Assembly (NCBI GenBank): GCA_013368375.1
Contig: JAACJP010000033.1
Span: forward strand, 402,231-466,230
Direction: 5' to 3'
Length of the DNA: 64,000 bases
From: Tricholomella constricta
Taxonomy: Eukaryota > Basidiomycota > Agaricomycetes > Agaricales > Lyophyllaceae
The notes under the pieces were generated by a model. That model ran no database searches. It saw nothing but the letters and a program-made list of their open reading frames with translations, and was not told the origin of the DNA. Of the stretch, positions 25,271-36,715 are shown piece by piece. Both the position numbers and the translations under genes were made by a program. Each line of letters starts with the position of its first letter. Position 1 is the stretch's first letter.

Positions 25271-25274
25271 ATTA

Positions 25275-25304
25275 CGACGGTAGTAGTAGTAGTAGTAGTA
25301 TTAC
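25275..25304. repeat. (TAG)n/(TAC)n trinucleotide repeat at LINE 3' end
   Basis: Six or more TAG units stand at the position expected for the tail of the minus-strand LINE. Confidence 0.6.
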
Positions 25305-25502
25305 CGGCATGGTCCAATTCCTGAACGCCGGGGGCCGAGATTATCCCGATGTAATTTACAGGCAGGTATCTAGTTATTCTACATCTTCGTCTCGGGCCCC
25401 ACCTCACTACAATCTGTGAGCTAGGCCGTAGTTCAGGTTGATCGCAGGAAAGCAGTGGAGAGGGGCATGGGGCAGAGAAATGTCTGTTTTTTAGCGGCTG
25501 CA

Positions 25503-26177
25503 TCATTCCAGCACGGCAGTAATTGGGATGTACAGTGGGATGGTCTCATACAGTGTTAGCACTTCATAGGTGTATTTTGCCAGTAAACCGATTGTTTTTC
25601 TTTCACTGAGTATTGACTTTAGTAGCTCAGTGGAGGTCACTGTAGGGCGTCGGTGTAGGCGCGGTACATCAGCATACATTTTGGTCATGAATACATTGCG
25701 TAATGCTATCAGTTCATCTGACATGTTGCATTCAAGTAGTGCATGTTCCGGGCTCTCAACAGCATTTTCACACAGGCGGCATAGGCGCCATTGACGATTT
25801 ATCCGTGGCCTGCGGTGCTCTGCCCACCTCAGACGTTCGATTGCCAGTGGGTGGGCAGAGAGTAGTAGCCTTGTCAATGATTTTCTGTGTTTGCTGTTTG
25901 GTACGCTAAGGTAGTGTCTGAAGTGTAATATTTTCTGCTTTGGGGGACCATCCTTGTTTGGTTCCAATCTGTTTTGCAGGAGGTACAATTTGGGGGAGAG
26001 ATCAAGCTCAGATTGCAGGTGGAGTTCCAATTTAGATTTGAACAGTTTGATAATATCATTTACTTGTAGTGGTGACGTTGGCATGATTCGGCAACATGAC
26101 GGGTATGTAATATGTATAGGTTTATTTGTAGTTGGTGGCTGTGGTAAGTACTGATGAAACGCATGGGCAGTCGTCAA
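25503..26177 (-). pseudogene. Truncated LINE polyprotein C-terminus
   Basis: About 224 codons are open. The zinc-knuckle-like C-x2-C...H...C block at 25720-25830 identifies it. The apparent start is probably arbitrary, because the true protein would extend much farther upstream; it is listed as a remnant. Confidence 0.65.
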
Positions 26178-26642
26178 ATCAAACCTAATGCAGACCTACC
26201 TAGCAACAAGTTCTCCTCTTCAATGCGAAAATGAGGTTCGGAATTTGACTGGGACTGCAAATGTTATGCTACACTCCTAAGATCAAGATAAAACTCGCTG
26301 TTGGACTGCGGCGAACATCAATGTTCAGGCAACGTTGTGGGTGCCCGAAACCTTTTTCGTTCGTAGCCCAGTCCCTTTGCGACTGGGGCGCATGTCCGTC
26401 GAATTGCGTGGGATCCGAAAAATATAGTGACCGTCTACAAGAGGCATCGAAACCTTAAGAAACACTGAGATAGTTGTGCAATTTCAACCAAGTTCTTGTT
26501 GTTTGAGGCGAGGTATATTTTCTGCCAGCATCAGTTGCGAGTCCCACACTTGATTGGTCCTCACTAATCATTCAACGCTGGATAGCATTTTTCGTCTGCA
26601 CACTCAAGACTCCCACCCCCCAAAAATGAGTAAAAGGCAGTA

Positions 26643-29600
26643 TCACGAAGCGAGATGAACAATACTCTCAGGAGGCCCAAGGTAGCTTGGCTTCAAGCCA
26701 CCAGCATCTACAGCACAGCGGATCAGTATAAGACGCGCCTCGTAAGGTAGAAACTGCACTGCTCACCGATTACTATTTTTTGGACAACCACGGCGGGTTC
26801 AATCATCGATATCTATACGGAATGTCAATCAAGCGCAGCACAATGATGATACGTATATTTAGATACCTTGAGAGTATGCGGCCCTGGGACAACACCTGTG
26901 ACTTTTGCAACAGCGCTGATAATCCCATTGGCAGCGAACCCGCCGTTACCGCCCCACGCAGCCGGGAAACCGCCCGGCGCTGCAGGAGGGAAGAAATACA
27001 GGGCCTGGGCAGCTTGTGAATCGAGTTGGACAGCTAGTCCTATGGGACGATCCTTCTCGCCTGCGTTGAAAGAAGGCGAAACGAATGTTGTGATGGTCAG
27101 ATTGCCGCTGCCGCCGATGGTGTTAAAGTTGTAGAAGTCATACTCCCTGTCAGGTGCCTCAGTAAGTGGGAGAAGAGGCCAGCGAAGGCCAATGCTTACA
27201 ATGCGGGGCCGGCTCCCGCAGTGAAGTTTGCCTCATTGTTTGCGAGATGTGGCCAAGGAGTGACAGCAGAGTCGGTGCGTCCATAGCGTGGAAGTACCTT
27301 CCAAGACACCCCCGAGATGGACGTGGTGCGAGTTGTATGAGCAGCCTCGATAGATACACTTCCTCCGCCTTCGACAAATCCTGTAATCCATGTCAGCAGA
27401 CAAAGACTCGCCATGAAGAGGATTAGTCTACCTTCGAACGTAGCCGGAACGGTATACTTATCAGCAGTGAATAACACGCTGACAACGAGTGGCTGTTGTT
27501 TTGAGGCAGAAGCTGTGAATGTCAGAACAGCCGTATTCGACCCGGCCTGTAGCTGACTCCAATTCTTCACACCGACAAAGACGCGCTGTTCCGGCGCAGT
27601 GGGAGAAACTGACCCTTTCGTCTGGGAAAGAGAAACCCACGAGGCGTTGCTTGAGACAGTGAGCGTGAATGGATTGGGTCCACCTGCGCCGACATCGATG
27701 TAGCGATTCCCGATGGGGTCGAAGTTGTCCAAGAATATGGAAGGCGGAGGACAATTGTATCCTTGAGCACATTGGCTAGGGTTGTCTCCAGGCCTAACAA
27801 GAACACGAGTCAGAGAATTGTCGGAGATGAGTCGTAGCAGCGTGTTGTTTTTCACCATGCACCGAGGGTGCCTTCTGGCGCTATCCTCATAACCCCGGCG
27901 AGGGCTTGCTTTTTAGTTTGCAGGCGTGAAACCGGCGGCATCCTATAGATCGCCACATGAGCAAGGACGTCAAAATCGAAGGTAAAAGATGCAATCGTAC
28001 GAGTTCGCCATTGGTTGCTGCCAGTAGAAGTACCCGATGTCTTAAAATGAATGTTCAAAGGAGAAAACATGGATGAAGTCATTCATCCCACTCACGAGTT
28101 TGATCCATCATGCTGAAAGGCGTTGGGGTTTAGTTGTCACAATCTGAATAGAGAAATCACAGCTTACTGGTTCCATTTTCCTAAAAACAAGAAGAAGTTA
28201 AAACGTTGTAACCTAATTAATTAAACATTGAGCTCGCCGTCAAGTAGAGAGTGATATTGCTCTTCAAAGGTATAATCGTGTTCAAAGTAACGCTCTACGT
28301 CGTCAGCGAGGTTGTTTGCGCTCAACTATCGACATATGCCCGTCAGCATGGGCCGAGCAGAAACCTAGAACATAAGAGGACGTACCCTGGCCTGCGAAAC
28401 TCGAAGGTTATTAAGGCCGCCAGAGATTAGCTGAGATTCCGGTAAACTTCACATTTTTCGACCCACAATGTGGAACGCACCAGCTTAGCCAGATTGGCGC
28501 TTGCAGCGACAGGATGTTGAACAAGCTGGAAGAATGCAGGTTTCATGGTGGAAGAAAGGCTGTTATATATCTTCGTGGAAGCTTGCTCCAACTTTGCCCA
28601 TCCATCGAGGACGCGTTCTGCCCTGGAGACATACATATGAGTTGGTCAAAACACACGGTAGAAAATGTCTCGCACATACTCCCGATAGTTAATCAGGCTG
28701 AAGGTCGTCGAGTTGAGCAACTCGGGCTTCCTTCGCGAATTGAATCGCGTCAGATTCCCCACAATATCAGTTATTGTTTCTGCGATCGCAGGGGACACGT
28801 CGAACTCGCGCTGGGCCCAGCTTGAGATGAAAGTGTCGAGGTTATCCGGGTTCCAGCGAGTAGCGTTCCAGCCGTACGAGATGAAGAACTCGATTTCCCG
28901 CTCATAGGGTTTTAGATCACCGACGTTGAGGACCCATACGCGCGTTGCTTCGCGATCGACTGCGATTGACATCTGCTCGTAGATCTGGATGGGATGTTAG
29001 GAGGCGTAGTTTCGCCATGGGAGCGGATAAACCACCTTCGGAAGTTGACTGGACTGCGGTATCAAAGAACATTGCCGATTTGAGCTAGAGATATGAAGAA
29101 TAATGCTTAAATTTACCGTAACCCATTTATAATCCCGAGGTGGTCCAACCTAGCCCAGACATGATTGAATGAAAAATCGCTGGTCATGGCCTTGACTTAC
29201 AAAGTCAACCTGGAGCAAAGAGTCAGCGGACGACTCAAAGGAGAATTGCCTCAAAACAAACATGATAATAAACACCAGCTCCTCCAGTTCTGTTACGTTC
29301 TGATTGGGTTGGGAAGCGGCGGATATTGCCCCAGCTAAAGCGAGTGTTATTTGCCTTGCGCCAAGCTTAAATTGAACAGACAAACATACTTGTCATCAGT
29401 CCAAAGGAGGGTGACGTAGTCTGGCACTTTCATTCCATCGTCGTAATAACCCTCGACCTCTTGATCTGTCCGAAAGCCTCTTGAGCAAAAGACCTTGAGA
29501 ATCGGGAAGAAGGATCCTACAAAGCGTCCATATTTGCGGAATTTCTTCGATGTTCTCCTTGAAAACACTCGTCAGAATGCCAGCTTGCGTATCAACGATC

Positions 29601-31029
29601 TGCTGGAGGAGTGCTATATTGGTCGTTTCAGACAGAGGCACTATCCAGGAATAATTCACTCGATATGCACCCAAGGCTGAAGAAAATGCATGATACGCAC
29701 GATCTCCGAAGCCTCTCATTCCGATGGTGATTACTGATTCAAAGGGCTTTGCTCGCTTGATACCCTCCAACCAGTACTCGTTGATATTGTCGGCATTGGT
29801 GGTGTAGTCCCAAGTCCCCTTACCATAGAGGCTGAATTCATTGGGCGTGGAGCGCGTCATGGGCTCCTGGTGGCTATCAGGGCGATGCGGTCATTTTCGC
29901 CCCGTAAAGAAGGACACCACTTACCTAGTGCCCATGACGACTCCGTACATATCGGCAAGGAACTGGTTTTGATCGTCGTCAACGGCAAATGCACTGATAA
30001 GAAGTGAGACTATGATCGAAATCATCATGAAAGCGAAGAGTATGCAGTACCTGCCCCACATCGCTAACCATGATCAATAAGTATGTTTGTACTGGTGGGA
30101 GGATAAAATACCTGGCCAGAGATAATTCGCTTTGAGGCGAAGGATAAGCTCGAATCTGGATGGTAAATCCTTGGATCAAGGCTGTCGAACACGAACCAAG
30201 ACGTAAGCGAACTTACAGTTTAGTGTAGAAGAAACGATTGAACGGGGACCCTGTAGGCGCGGAGCTTGTTCCATTGGTGAACTTTTCCGCTGCCCAATTC
30301 TGCAAGGCAGGCTGTTCATCGTTCAGGAAAATACCACGGTATTTGACGGTGGGTGAACCATGTGAACAGCCCTTCGCGTCCACGAATAGATCGGAATGTG
30401 TCGTAATCGGGACATCTGCCCACCTTTTTCCAGCGGTGGGAACTTTGTAAATATGGAGCAAACGCAGAAAAGGTGAACCTACCAGTACCAAGGAGAGACG
30501 CCTGGCGATGTACGTGAATAATGTGAGCACTGCTGGAACAAAAGAACGAACCAAATTGTTCTGAGTGGTCGTAAAGAGCGAAAATTGTGCCCCGTTTGTC
30601 AGCTCCAATAATGACATAGGCACTGTCGATGCCTGGCAAAGGCTGCTTGACCTCGAGTGCCATGAAAGATTCCCAGCGGCCTCGGATGGAAGAAACATCC
30701 AACTTGGTTGCGTTTATTATCTGGTCAATGAGAGATGATTTCCCAAGGGTCCCGATAATAATTGAGGTCGACGATTTGAAGGTGCTTGAAGACGTGACAT
30801 TCGACAAAGATGGCTTTATCCCAGTGACCCTTTGAATGTCAATTGCAAAGTCTGTGGCCGCACGCTGGACGCCCGGCCATTCATCGGGTGAAATCAAAAT
30901 GGGCGAAGCGACGCCCTTGCTGACGATTGGCACGACCGAGAAGGAGGACTTGAATACGACACATGTGTTCTGGCCGATGCCATGGACCACGGCGAGGAAT
31001 GCGCTCGCGAGGACGAAGCGTCGCAGCAT
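26643..31029 (-). CDS. GH115 xylan alpha-1,2-glucuronidase, secreted, apparently intact
   Basis: ATG at 31027-31029 opens a signal peptide (MLRRFVLASAFLAVVHG). Family landmarks follow in order: FALYDHSEQFGVSPWYWWADVP, VKYRGIFLNDEQPAL, LILRLKANYLWPAMWG, MYGVVMGTSHQEPMTRS, MRGFGD, EGYYDDGMKVPDYVTLLWTDD, NWGNIRRFP, RTGGAGVYYHVDFVG, WVLNVGDLKPYE, LLNSTTFSLINYRE, GKWNHMMDQT, a beta-rich C-terminal part (VEGGGSVSIEAAHTTR) and YLGPPES. The stop is TGA at 26643-26645. About 20 introns of 45-70 nt restore one frame. One of them, 28181-28237, has a GC donor. The protein is roughly 950-1000 residues, the usual family length. The enzyme removes (4-O-methyl)glucuronic acid from xylan side chains outside the cell. 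It is divergent from SPT7 over a 530-bp spacer. Confidence 0.9.
28181..28237 (-). other. Non-canonical GC-AG intron in GH115
   Basis: The coding sequence needs GGA-AAA-TGG (GKWNHMMDQT). The donor side reads GACG|GCGAGC and the acceptor TTTTTAG|GAAAATGG. No GT donor at this point keeps the frame, giving a 57-nt GC-AG intron. Confidence 0.6.
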
Positions 31030-31559
31030 CTCTAGAAACAGTAGGGTTAGTCTGGACAAGAGCGATTTCTAGCGAGAGTGGGTTCTTAAAGTGTGATCCA
31101 TGTTAACATGGAAGAATTTCGGGACGCGGTCAGAGAGTGGAGATTTTTGCGTCCCGTGTATCGGTACGAAGAAGCATTCCGCTTAAATAGAGAAGCCGTT
31201 GGGAGATGCAGCCGAAGGAAATTTTGAGAAGTTCAATGCCAAACGGCTTCCGTTGGGAGTTTAAAGTACTGAAAGATACATTCAAATCAAGAGAGCTAAT
31301 CTTTTCCATCACCTGTATTCCAAAGCGTGGCTGGCATCGTCGACCATGAGAACCATTCCTGATGGATTAGATAGACAAGGGTTATTCTCAAAGAAAACAA
31401 GTCGGCATGCCTTCCGAATTTCCGACGGGGGACAATGGGGGAAGGTTGGCGGCCAGATGATAGCTGGCCTTATATAGCCGGATAATGCCGAGGTGCAGGG
31501 CGGAGCCCGAAGCACTCATCCGCCTTCCACGCCAAACATCGAATGCGGAGGTCGAGAGG
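31030..31559. promoter_or_regulatory. Divergent promoter interval between GH115 and SPT7
   Basis: This 530-bp spacer lies between two start codons. Minus-strand frames at 31130-31576 have no motif. No CreA-type or TATA element stands out strongly enough to name. Confidence 0.4.
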
Positions 31560-34500
31560 ATGAATGTGAGTTCCATGTCGCGAATCCACCCGACTTTCTA
31601 CTGAATTGTCTTTAGAATCTCCTCAGAACGTTAGCGGAGAGCCAGGTCAAGTCAATACACCCTGACTCAGACCTCAGACTACTGTTAACGACTGTTAAGG
31701 AGGGCCGGGTAAGTCATCTTAACCTCGTCCGTGATTCGAGGCCTGAATACTCCAAACAGCGTCACAGTTATGATGCCAAGGTGTCGGCGTCGGACGCCTT
31801 TTACGACTCCCTCGAGGGGCTTTTGCTTGACCTGAAAACAATCACGATCGTGTGTCTTCCTGATCTACCGTGTTATGACGCGTTGAGTGACCATGTGCCA
31901 AGGATAACCACGACGCTGAAGCATTCTTGAAGCCCGTTTCCAAAGCTGAAGCGCCAGACTACTATGATGGTCAGTTAGTGTATCCAGCGTCAAAGTCACG
32001 CGCTGAATCCTTAACAGTTATTTCGAACCCCATGGACTTTGCCACCATGCTAAAGAAGGTCAAGTCAAAGCAATACAAGTCTAAGCGCGAGTTTAAGGAT
32101 GATTTGGAGCTCATTTGGTCGAACTGTTTGACATATAATGCGGCGGAGGTGCGTGCGTTGGCCAATGACGTTCTGAGCCACTCTCACAGATTTTCTAGAA
32201 CCACCCCCTCCGGCCATGCGTCAAACGTCTCAAACTGAAGGCGGACCGACTACTAAAGTACATCACGGATCGAAAGGAACGCGCTGACCCTCCCATTCCC
32301 TCTGACATCTCAACCACTCACATCGCCCGGCCAAAGATAAATGGAAACGGAACGACGAACGGCCGTTTATACTCCCACCACCGGTCTCCCTCAATCACAA
32401 CTCTCTCTAAATCCGCTACCCCGATCATCAAGCACTCCCCATCTCATTCCACCAAACCTATCCCACGTCGAGATGTCCCATTCCCCGATACCCCTGCTAT
32501 CATCCGCACGCCGGCCGGCATGGCCCTCTTCTCCCGCCTCGACAGCGAAATCACAGAGGGTCCTGTTGCATCCACCAGCAAGCCCAGCGATACTCCTTCG
32601 CTTCTGGAGAAGCTCCAGGAACTCGCAGCCCCCATCGAACTCCCCTCCGGATCCGACTCACCGCACCCTCCGACGCCCGAGAATGCCATGGTCGTCGACG
32701 AGGCATCTGGCGATAAACGCAAGCTGTCCGTACAGTTCATCCCTTCGCAACTCTTCTACCCAAACTCACCTGCTTTCGTTCAGAAACGGCGTCGTGGACG
32801 CTCGGCCCCGAAAACGTGCGCGTTTCAGCTCACAGTACGCCACGCCAGTCGCGTTCGAGAAGGACGAGGTCTCAGAGCTCTGGTGGGGTGCTGTGCAATC
32901 CGACTCTCTACTCGGAAACGGCCTCCCGCACATCCCCTTCGCCTCTTCTTCATCCACCACCATCTCCCGATCAGCACCTGTGCCTAAACTGAGGCCAAAG
33001 CGACGCAAGAAGCAGACGGAAACCACACCGAAGTCGCTTCTGGCGTTGATGAACAACAACATCAAGACGATGAAGCGGCTACGGCATACGCATGCGAAGT
33101 TCGCGGCGCTGAACGCGAATACGGTGGGTGCGGAGGATGGGGAGGGCGGGGGTGGGGTCGATGGTGTGCCGTACAACGCGCAGGGTGCGTCGCTGACAAC
33201 GGGTGCGGGCGCGGGCGAGGAGGACGGGATTGAGGTGGTAGATGACAAGGTGGATGACCGCCCGTGGAGTGCGACGGTGAAGGGGAAGCGGCGGTTACGC
33301 GGCGTGGAGATCGGGGAGGATAATGCGGGGGATTGCGTGAGGTGGATGAGTGGGAAGATGTTGGAGCATGCGGGGTTTCAAGGTGTGTTGCGTTGCTTGA
33401 GGCTTGTCCATGTCATGGATAGGTGTCTAAGATGTGGTGGTGCCTTCCAGGAACTTCGAAGATCGCTTTGGAGGTGCTCGCTGGTGTCACGTCGGAGTAC
33501 CTGTTCAATGTTGGGCGGACCATCAAGTTTCTGTGCGACAAGTATTCTACTACAATGACACCCGAGGTTGGCGACATCATCATCTGCAGCTATGCCTGGT
33601 CGTCTGACGTTTCCTTCTTTCAGGAAATTATTCTTCACACATTGTTCGAGAGTGGAACTTCTAAGATACAAGACCTCGAGCGCTACATATCTGACGACGT
33701 GTCGCGATATGGCGCACGATTGCTTGACTTGGAAAAGAAACTCGTTTCTGCCTACCGGGAATCCGTACGTGTTTCTCGATAGCGATCACCCTCGTTGACT
33801 AATTTTACGTTCTTCAGACTGCAGTCGAAGTATTGGAAGACGAAGGGCTCTTCGAAGAGGAGGATGAAGAGGAGACCGGTGCGCTTGCCATGTACGATTT
33901 CTTCCCTGTTCTTCCGCGCATGTCTGACTCTTGTTGTATCACAGGGGCGACTTCGCCGATGCTCTTGGAGAGGACTACCTTGGCCTCCGAGAACTGGGTA
34001 TCGCTGCTGAATTTGGCATGTCCAGCCTCAGCATCCCCAAGAAACTTCTCAAGGGGAAGAAAGCGCAGAAACTATCCTCAGCAGCGTGCGTGCTATGACC
34101 TCATTATGCTCACCAAACATCATTGACCTTGCCACCGTAGTGCGAAGCCGACCGAACCGCCTCCACCATACCCACCCCCGCCTCCATTCGTCGCCTTCAC
34201 AGCAAACAAAGCCGATGACCAGATCGGACTCCTCAAGCCATACTACCGGCACCGCTTCGAAGCGCTCGCAGCGGCGTCACATCCTCCCGCGCCCACGAAT
34301 CTCCCGGGGCCGGTCATGGGCCCGGGACACTTGCCCGGGCCTGTCCTGCCTCCCCCTGCGCCCCCGCCTCAGGCGTATGGCCTGCCACCGTACCCGCCCG
34401 TCACGCAAGACATCAAGCCTCCCCCACTCGCTTCACCTGCCCCTCCAGCGACGCTGGTGCTCCCCGACGATGTGCCAAACCCGACGCAAGTGAAGATCGG

Positions 34501-34810
34501 CCCTCTGGGGCAGATCATCAAGGGCGGACCTTCAGCCGCCACGTCGAAGAAGAAGAAAGCTGCTGCTGCTGCTGCGATGGCCGGGAGCGGGATGGGCACG
34601 GACGTTGGGGTACCCCCGCCGCCCAAGAAGAAGAAGCAGGGGATGGTCGGGGTCGGGACGGGGAATGGGAGGAAGAAGAAGGCGGCGGAGGAGGCGCTTG
34701 CCATGCAGCAGCAGCAGCATCCTGCTCCGCCGCCGCCTGTGGCTGCAGCTGCGTATACGCTGCCGAGTCCTGTTCCTCCGCGGGTACAGCCAACTGCTGT
34801 GGGGCAGTGA
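31560..34810 (+). CDS. SPT7: SAGA complex subunit Spt7 (bromodomain plus histone fold)
   Basis: ATG at 31560 begins a short exon (MN), spliced to [25 protein letters not shown] bromodomain follows (residues ~70-150: [46 protein letters not shown]). The linker is Ser/Pro rich and leads to a conserved [18 protein letters not shown] and ELWWGAV block. The histone-fold (Bromo_TP) domain is [18 protein letters not shown]...[24 protein letters not shown]. The C-terminus is Pro/Lys/Ala rich and ends with TGA at 34808-34810. Around eight short introns join the frame; the one at 32724-32778 has an uncommon GTCCGT donor. Spt7 scaffolds the SAGA histone acetyltransferase complex in the nucleus. The order bromodomain then histone fold is that of Spt7, which is why I prefer it to other bromodomain proteins. 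About 920 residues. Confidence 0.88.
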
Positions 34811-35224
34811 GGCTTGGGTGCCTGGCGCCTCCTCTCCTTGTCTTGTTTTGTGGTTGGTTACGTTTGTCTCGTCCTCGTCGCGTTTTGAGTTTGCACAATG
34901 TGTTGTTTCGTGGATTGCATATGTATCGCTACGCATTATATTCTACAGTATCATTATCCACCTCTTTTGCGTTGTTATCTTGCTACATCATCTGTGATCG
35001 CGTCATCAGCGCCCAGAAAGCGCGCACCGCATGTGAGGCTGCTGCGGTGCCACAGTCAGAAACAACAGATGACGGCAATAGCCGAGACGACACCTGTGGC
35101 ACAGATAATTCGATTTACCGAATCCGGGCTGTGCAGCTCCATTTGCTACAAAACCCCTTGACGTGAACCATCAGGTGTACACACCCCACTTCTTCCCTAA
35201 ATTTCTATCTCGCATCCCCAGAAT
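34811..35224. other. Intergenic stretch between SPT7 and the penta-EF-hand gene
   Basis: No gene is seen. The last 60 bases before the next ATG are pyrimidine rich. Confidence 0.5.
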
Positions 35225-36513
35225 ATGTCCTACGGCGGCGTACGTCGTGAATAGCACACAGTCACATTTAGTTTGCTGATCTAGATCGATCATCTCTCAA
35301 TAGTACGGAGCACCCCCCGGCGGCGGATACGGCGCACCTCCTCCCCAAGGCGGCTATGGCGCGCCCCCAGGTGGTTACGGCGCACCTCCAGGCGGACCCG
35401 TGAGCCACTCTCACCTCTTCGATGTTGTTGTTCCTCGTCTCAGCCTTACTGGCTGTTGTTCTCCGAATGTAGCCCGGCTACGGAGGCGGATTCGCGCCCC
35501 CCGGAGGAAATCGCGGGCCTCCCCCCGGCGCTGACCCCCAGTACGTGATTGTGTCGGCGTAGAAGGTGTGGGATCGCGGTGCTGATTGTATGCATGTCGT
35601 GTGTGTAGATTGTGGAATTGGTTCACGACCGTTGACACGGATCGGTCGGGCGCGATCACTGCGACTGAGCTGGGTAAGTGAGCTCGGGCTCCTGCGCGTG
35701 TGGGACTTGCGAGCTGATTGTGGGGGGTGTTATAGAGCGGGCGCTCATTAACGGCGACTGGACTCGTGAGTTCGTGAATTTTTGGCCATGGATGAGGGTG
35801 CTGATTGTTGTTGTAGCCTTCGACCTTGATACAGTCAAGCTTTTGATGACTATCTTCGTGTGTATGCCAACTGTCTTGGAAAGCCTTCGCCTCACTTTGT
35901 ATCCAGGACACTGACCGCAGCGGGACCATTGGCTTCAATGAGGTATGTTTTCCGTGATTATAACTGGAATGACGTCATTGACTATGTTTCATCAAGTTCT
36001 CTGGACTGTGGAAGTACATCAAGGCAAGTCTATACCTTTATCGTTGACCGAATAACACATTTATAAATCACTACAGGATTGGCAAAACGTCTTCAAACAC
36101 TTTGATCGCGACCGCTCCGGCTCCATCGACGGCCAAGAGCTCCGTGATGCTCTCGCCCAGTTTGGGTGAGTTCCAGAAGTGGTTGGCGCTTAGCCAGGAA
36201 CTTATCTGCGTACGCAGGTACAACCTCTCGCCTCCTCTGCTCGACCTCGTGCAGAAGAAATATGGTGACTCCCTTTTCGTACACGCTACTCGTTCCTCAC
36301 TAATCATACTACCCCTTCGGGGTAGACGTTAAAGCATCCTCCACGGCGAGTCGCGGAGGCCCCGCCCCCGGTATCTCATTCGACCGCTTCGTGCGCGCGT
36401 GCGTTGTCGTCAAGCAGCTCAGCGAGGCCTTCGGCAAGCTCGATACGGATCGCGATGGGTGGATCCAGATCAACTATGATCAGTTCATGCAGACCGTTCT
36501 TAGCCTTCCTTGA
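35225..36513 (+). CDS. Penta-EF-hand calcium-binding protein (ALG-2/peflin/Pef1 type)
   Basis: ATG at 35225 gives MSYGG, then a spliced Gly/Pro/Tyr-rich tail of repeated GYGAPPGG units. Five EF-hand loops follow: DTDRSGAITATE, DTDRSGTIGFNE, DRDRSGSIDGQE, a degenerate fourth hand and DTDRDGWIQINY. The stop is TGA at 36511-36513. Eight or so introns are used, several cutting inside EF-hands. This layout is that of PEF proteins such as ALG-2 and yeast Pef1, which dimerise through the fifth hand and act as calcium-dependent adaptors in membrane traffic and repair, in the cytosol or at membranes. Loops 1-3 and 5 keep acidic residues at the calcium positions, although loop 5 ends in a less usual residue at position 12. 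It is probably the single PEF gene of the fungus. Confidence 0.88.
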
Positions 36514-36715
36514 TTCACATAAAATATGCATCTGCCCTTGCGTATTGTAAATAATAATTGTACAATGTGTAGTACACCGCCGACTTTTGACTGATGTACG
36601 GAAAGACGCTTTCGCCGGATGGTTACTTTTTGATGCAATGGCTCAATATTACGTAGATCAATCAGTGCGCGCCTCCAGATCATTCTGATCAACCACAGCA
36701 TCACCTCATCTTACG

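Larger units (their letters stand above)
25271..26180 (-). mobile_element. LINE 3' fragment, minus strand, with TAC-repeat tail
   Basis: The minus-strand frame 26177-25503 ends in the LINE-type C-terminal cysteine block HPLAIERLRWAEHRRPR...WRLCRLC...SPEHALLEC. Downstream on the same strand, a run of TAC triplets (plus-strand TAGTAGTAG at about 25280-25300) fits a LINE tail. No reverse transcriptase is present upstream, so the copy is 5'-truncated. It belongs to a different subfamily from the fragment at 1-1206. Confidence 0.7.

Noticed and set aside
26643..31029. GH115 as a pseudogene because the frames look fragmented
   Set aside because: About twenty short introns explain all frame changes; only one needs a GC donor.
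32341..33558. 405-codon frame treated as one gene
   Set aside because: Only its second half is coding. The first half is an out-of-frame reading of SPT7, which reaches this frame through an intron at about 32724-32778.
34369..34936. Long minus-strand frames opposite the SPT7 C-terminus
   Set aside because: Low-complexity shadows of the Pro/Lys/Ala-rich coding sequence.
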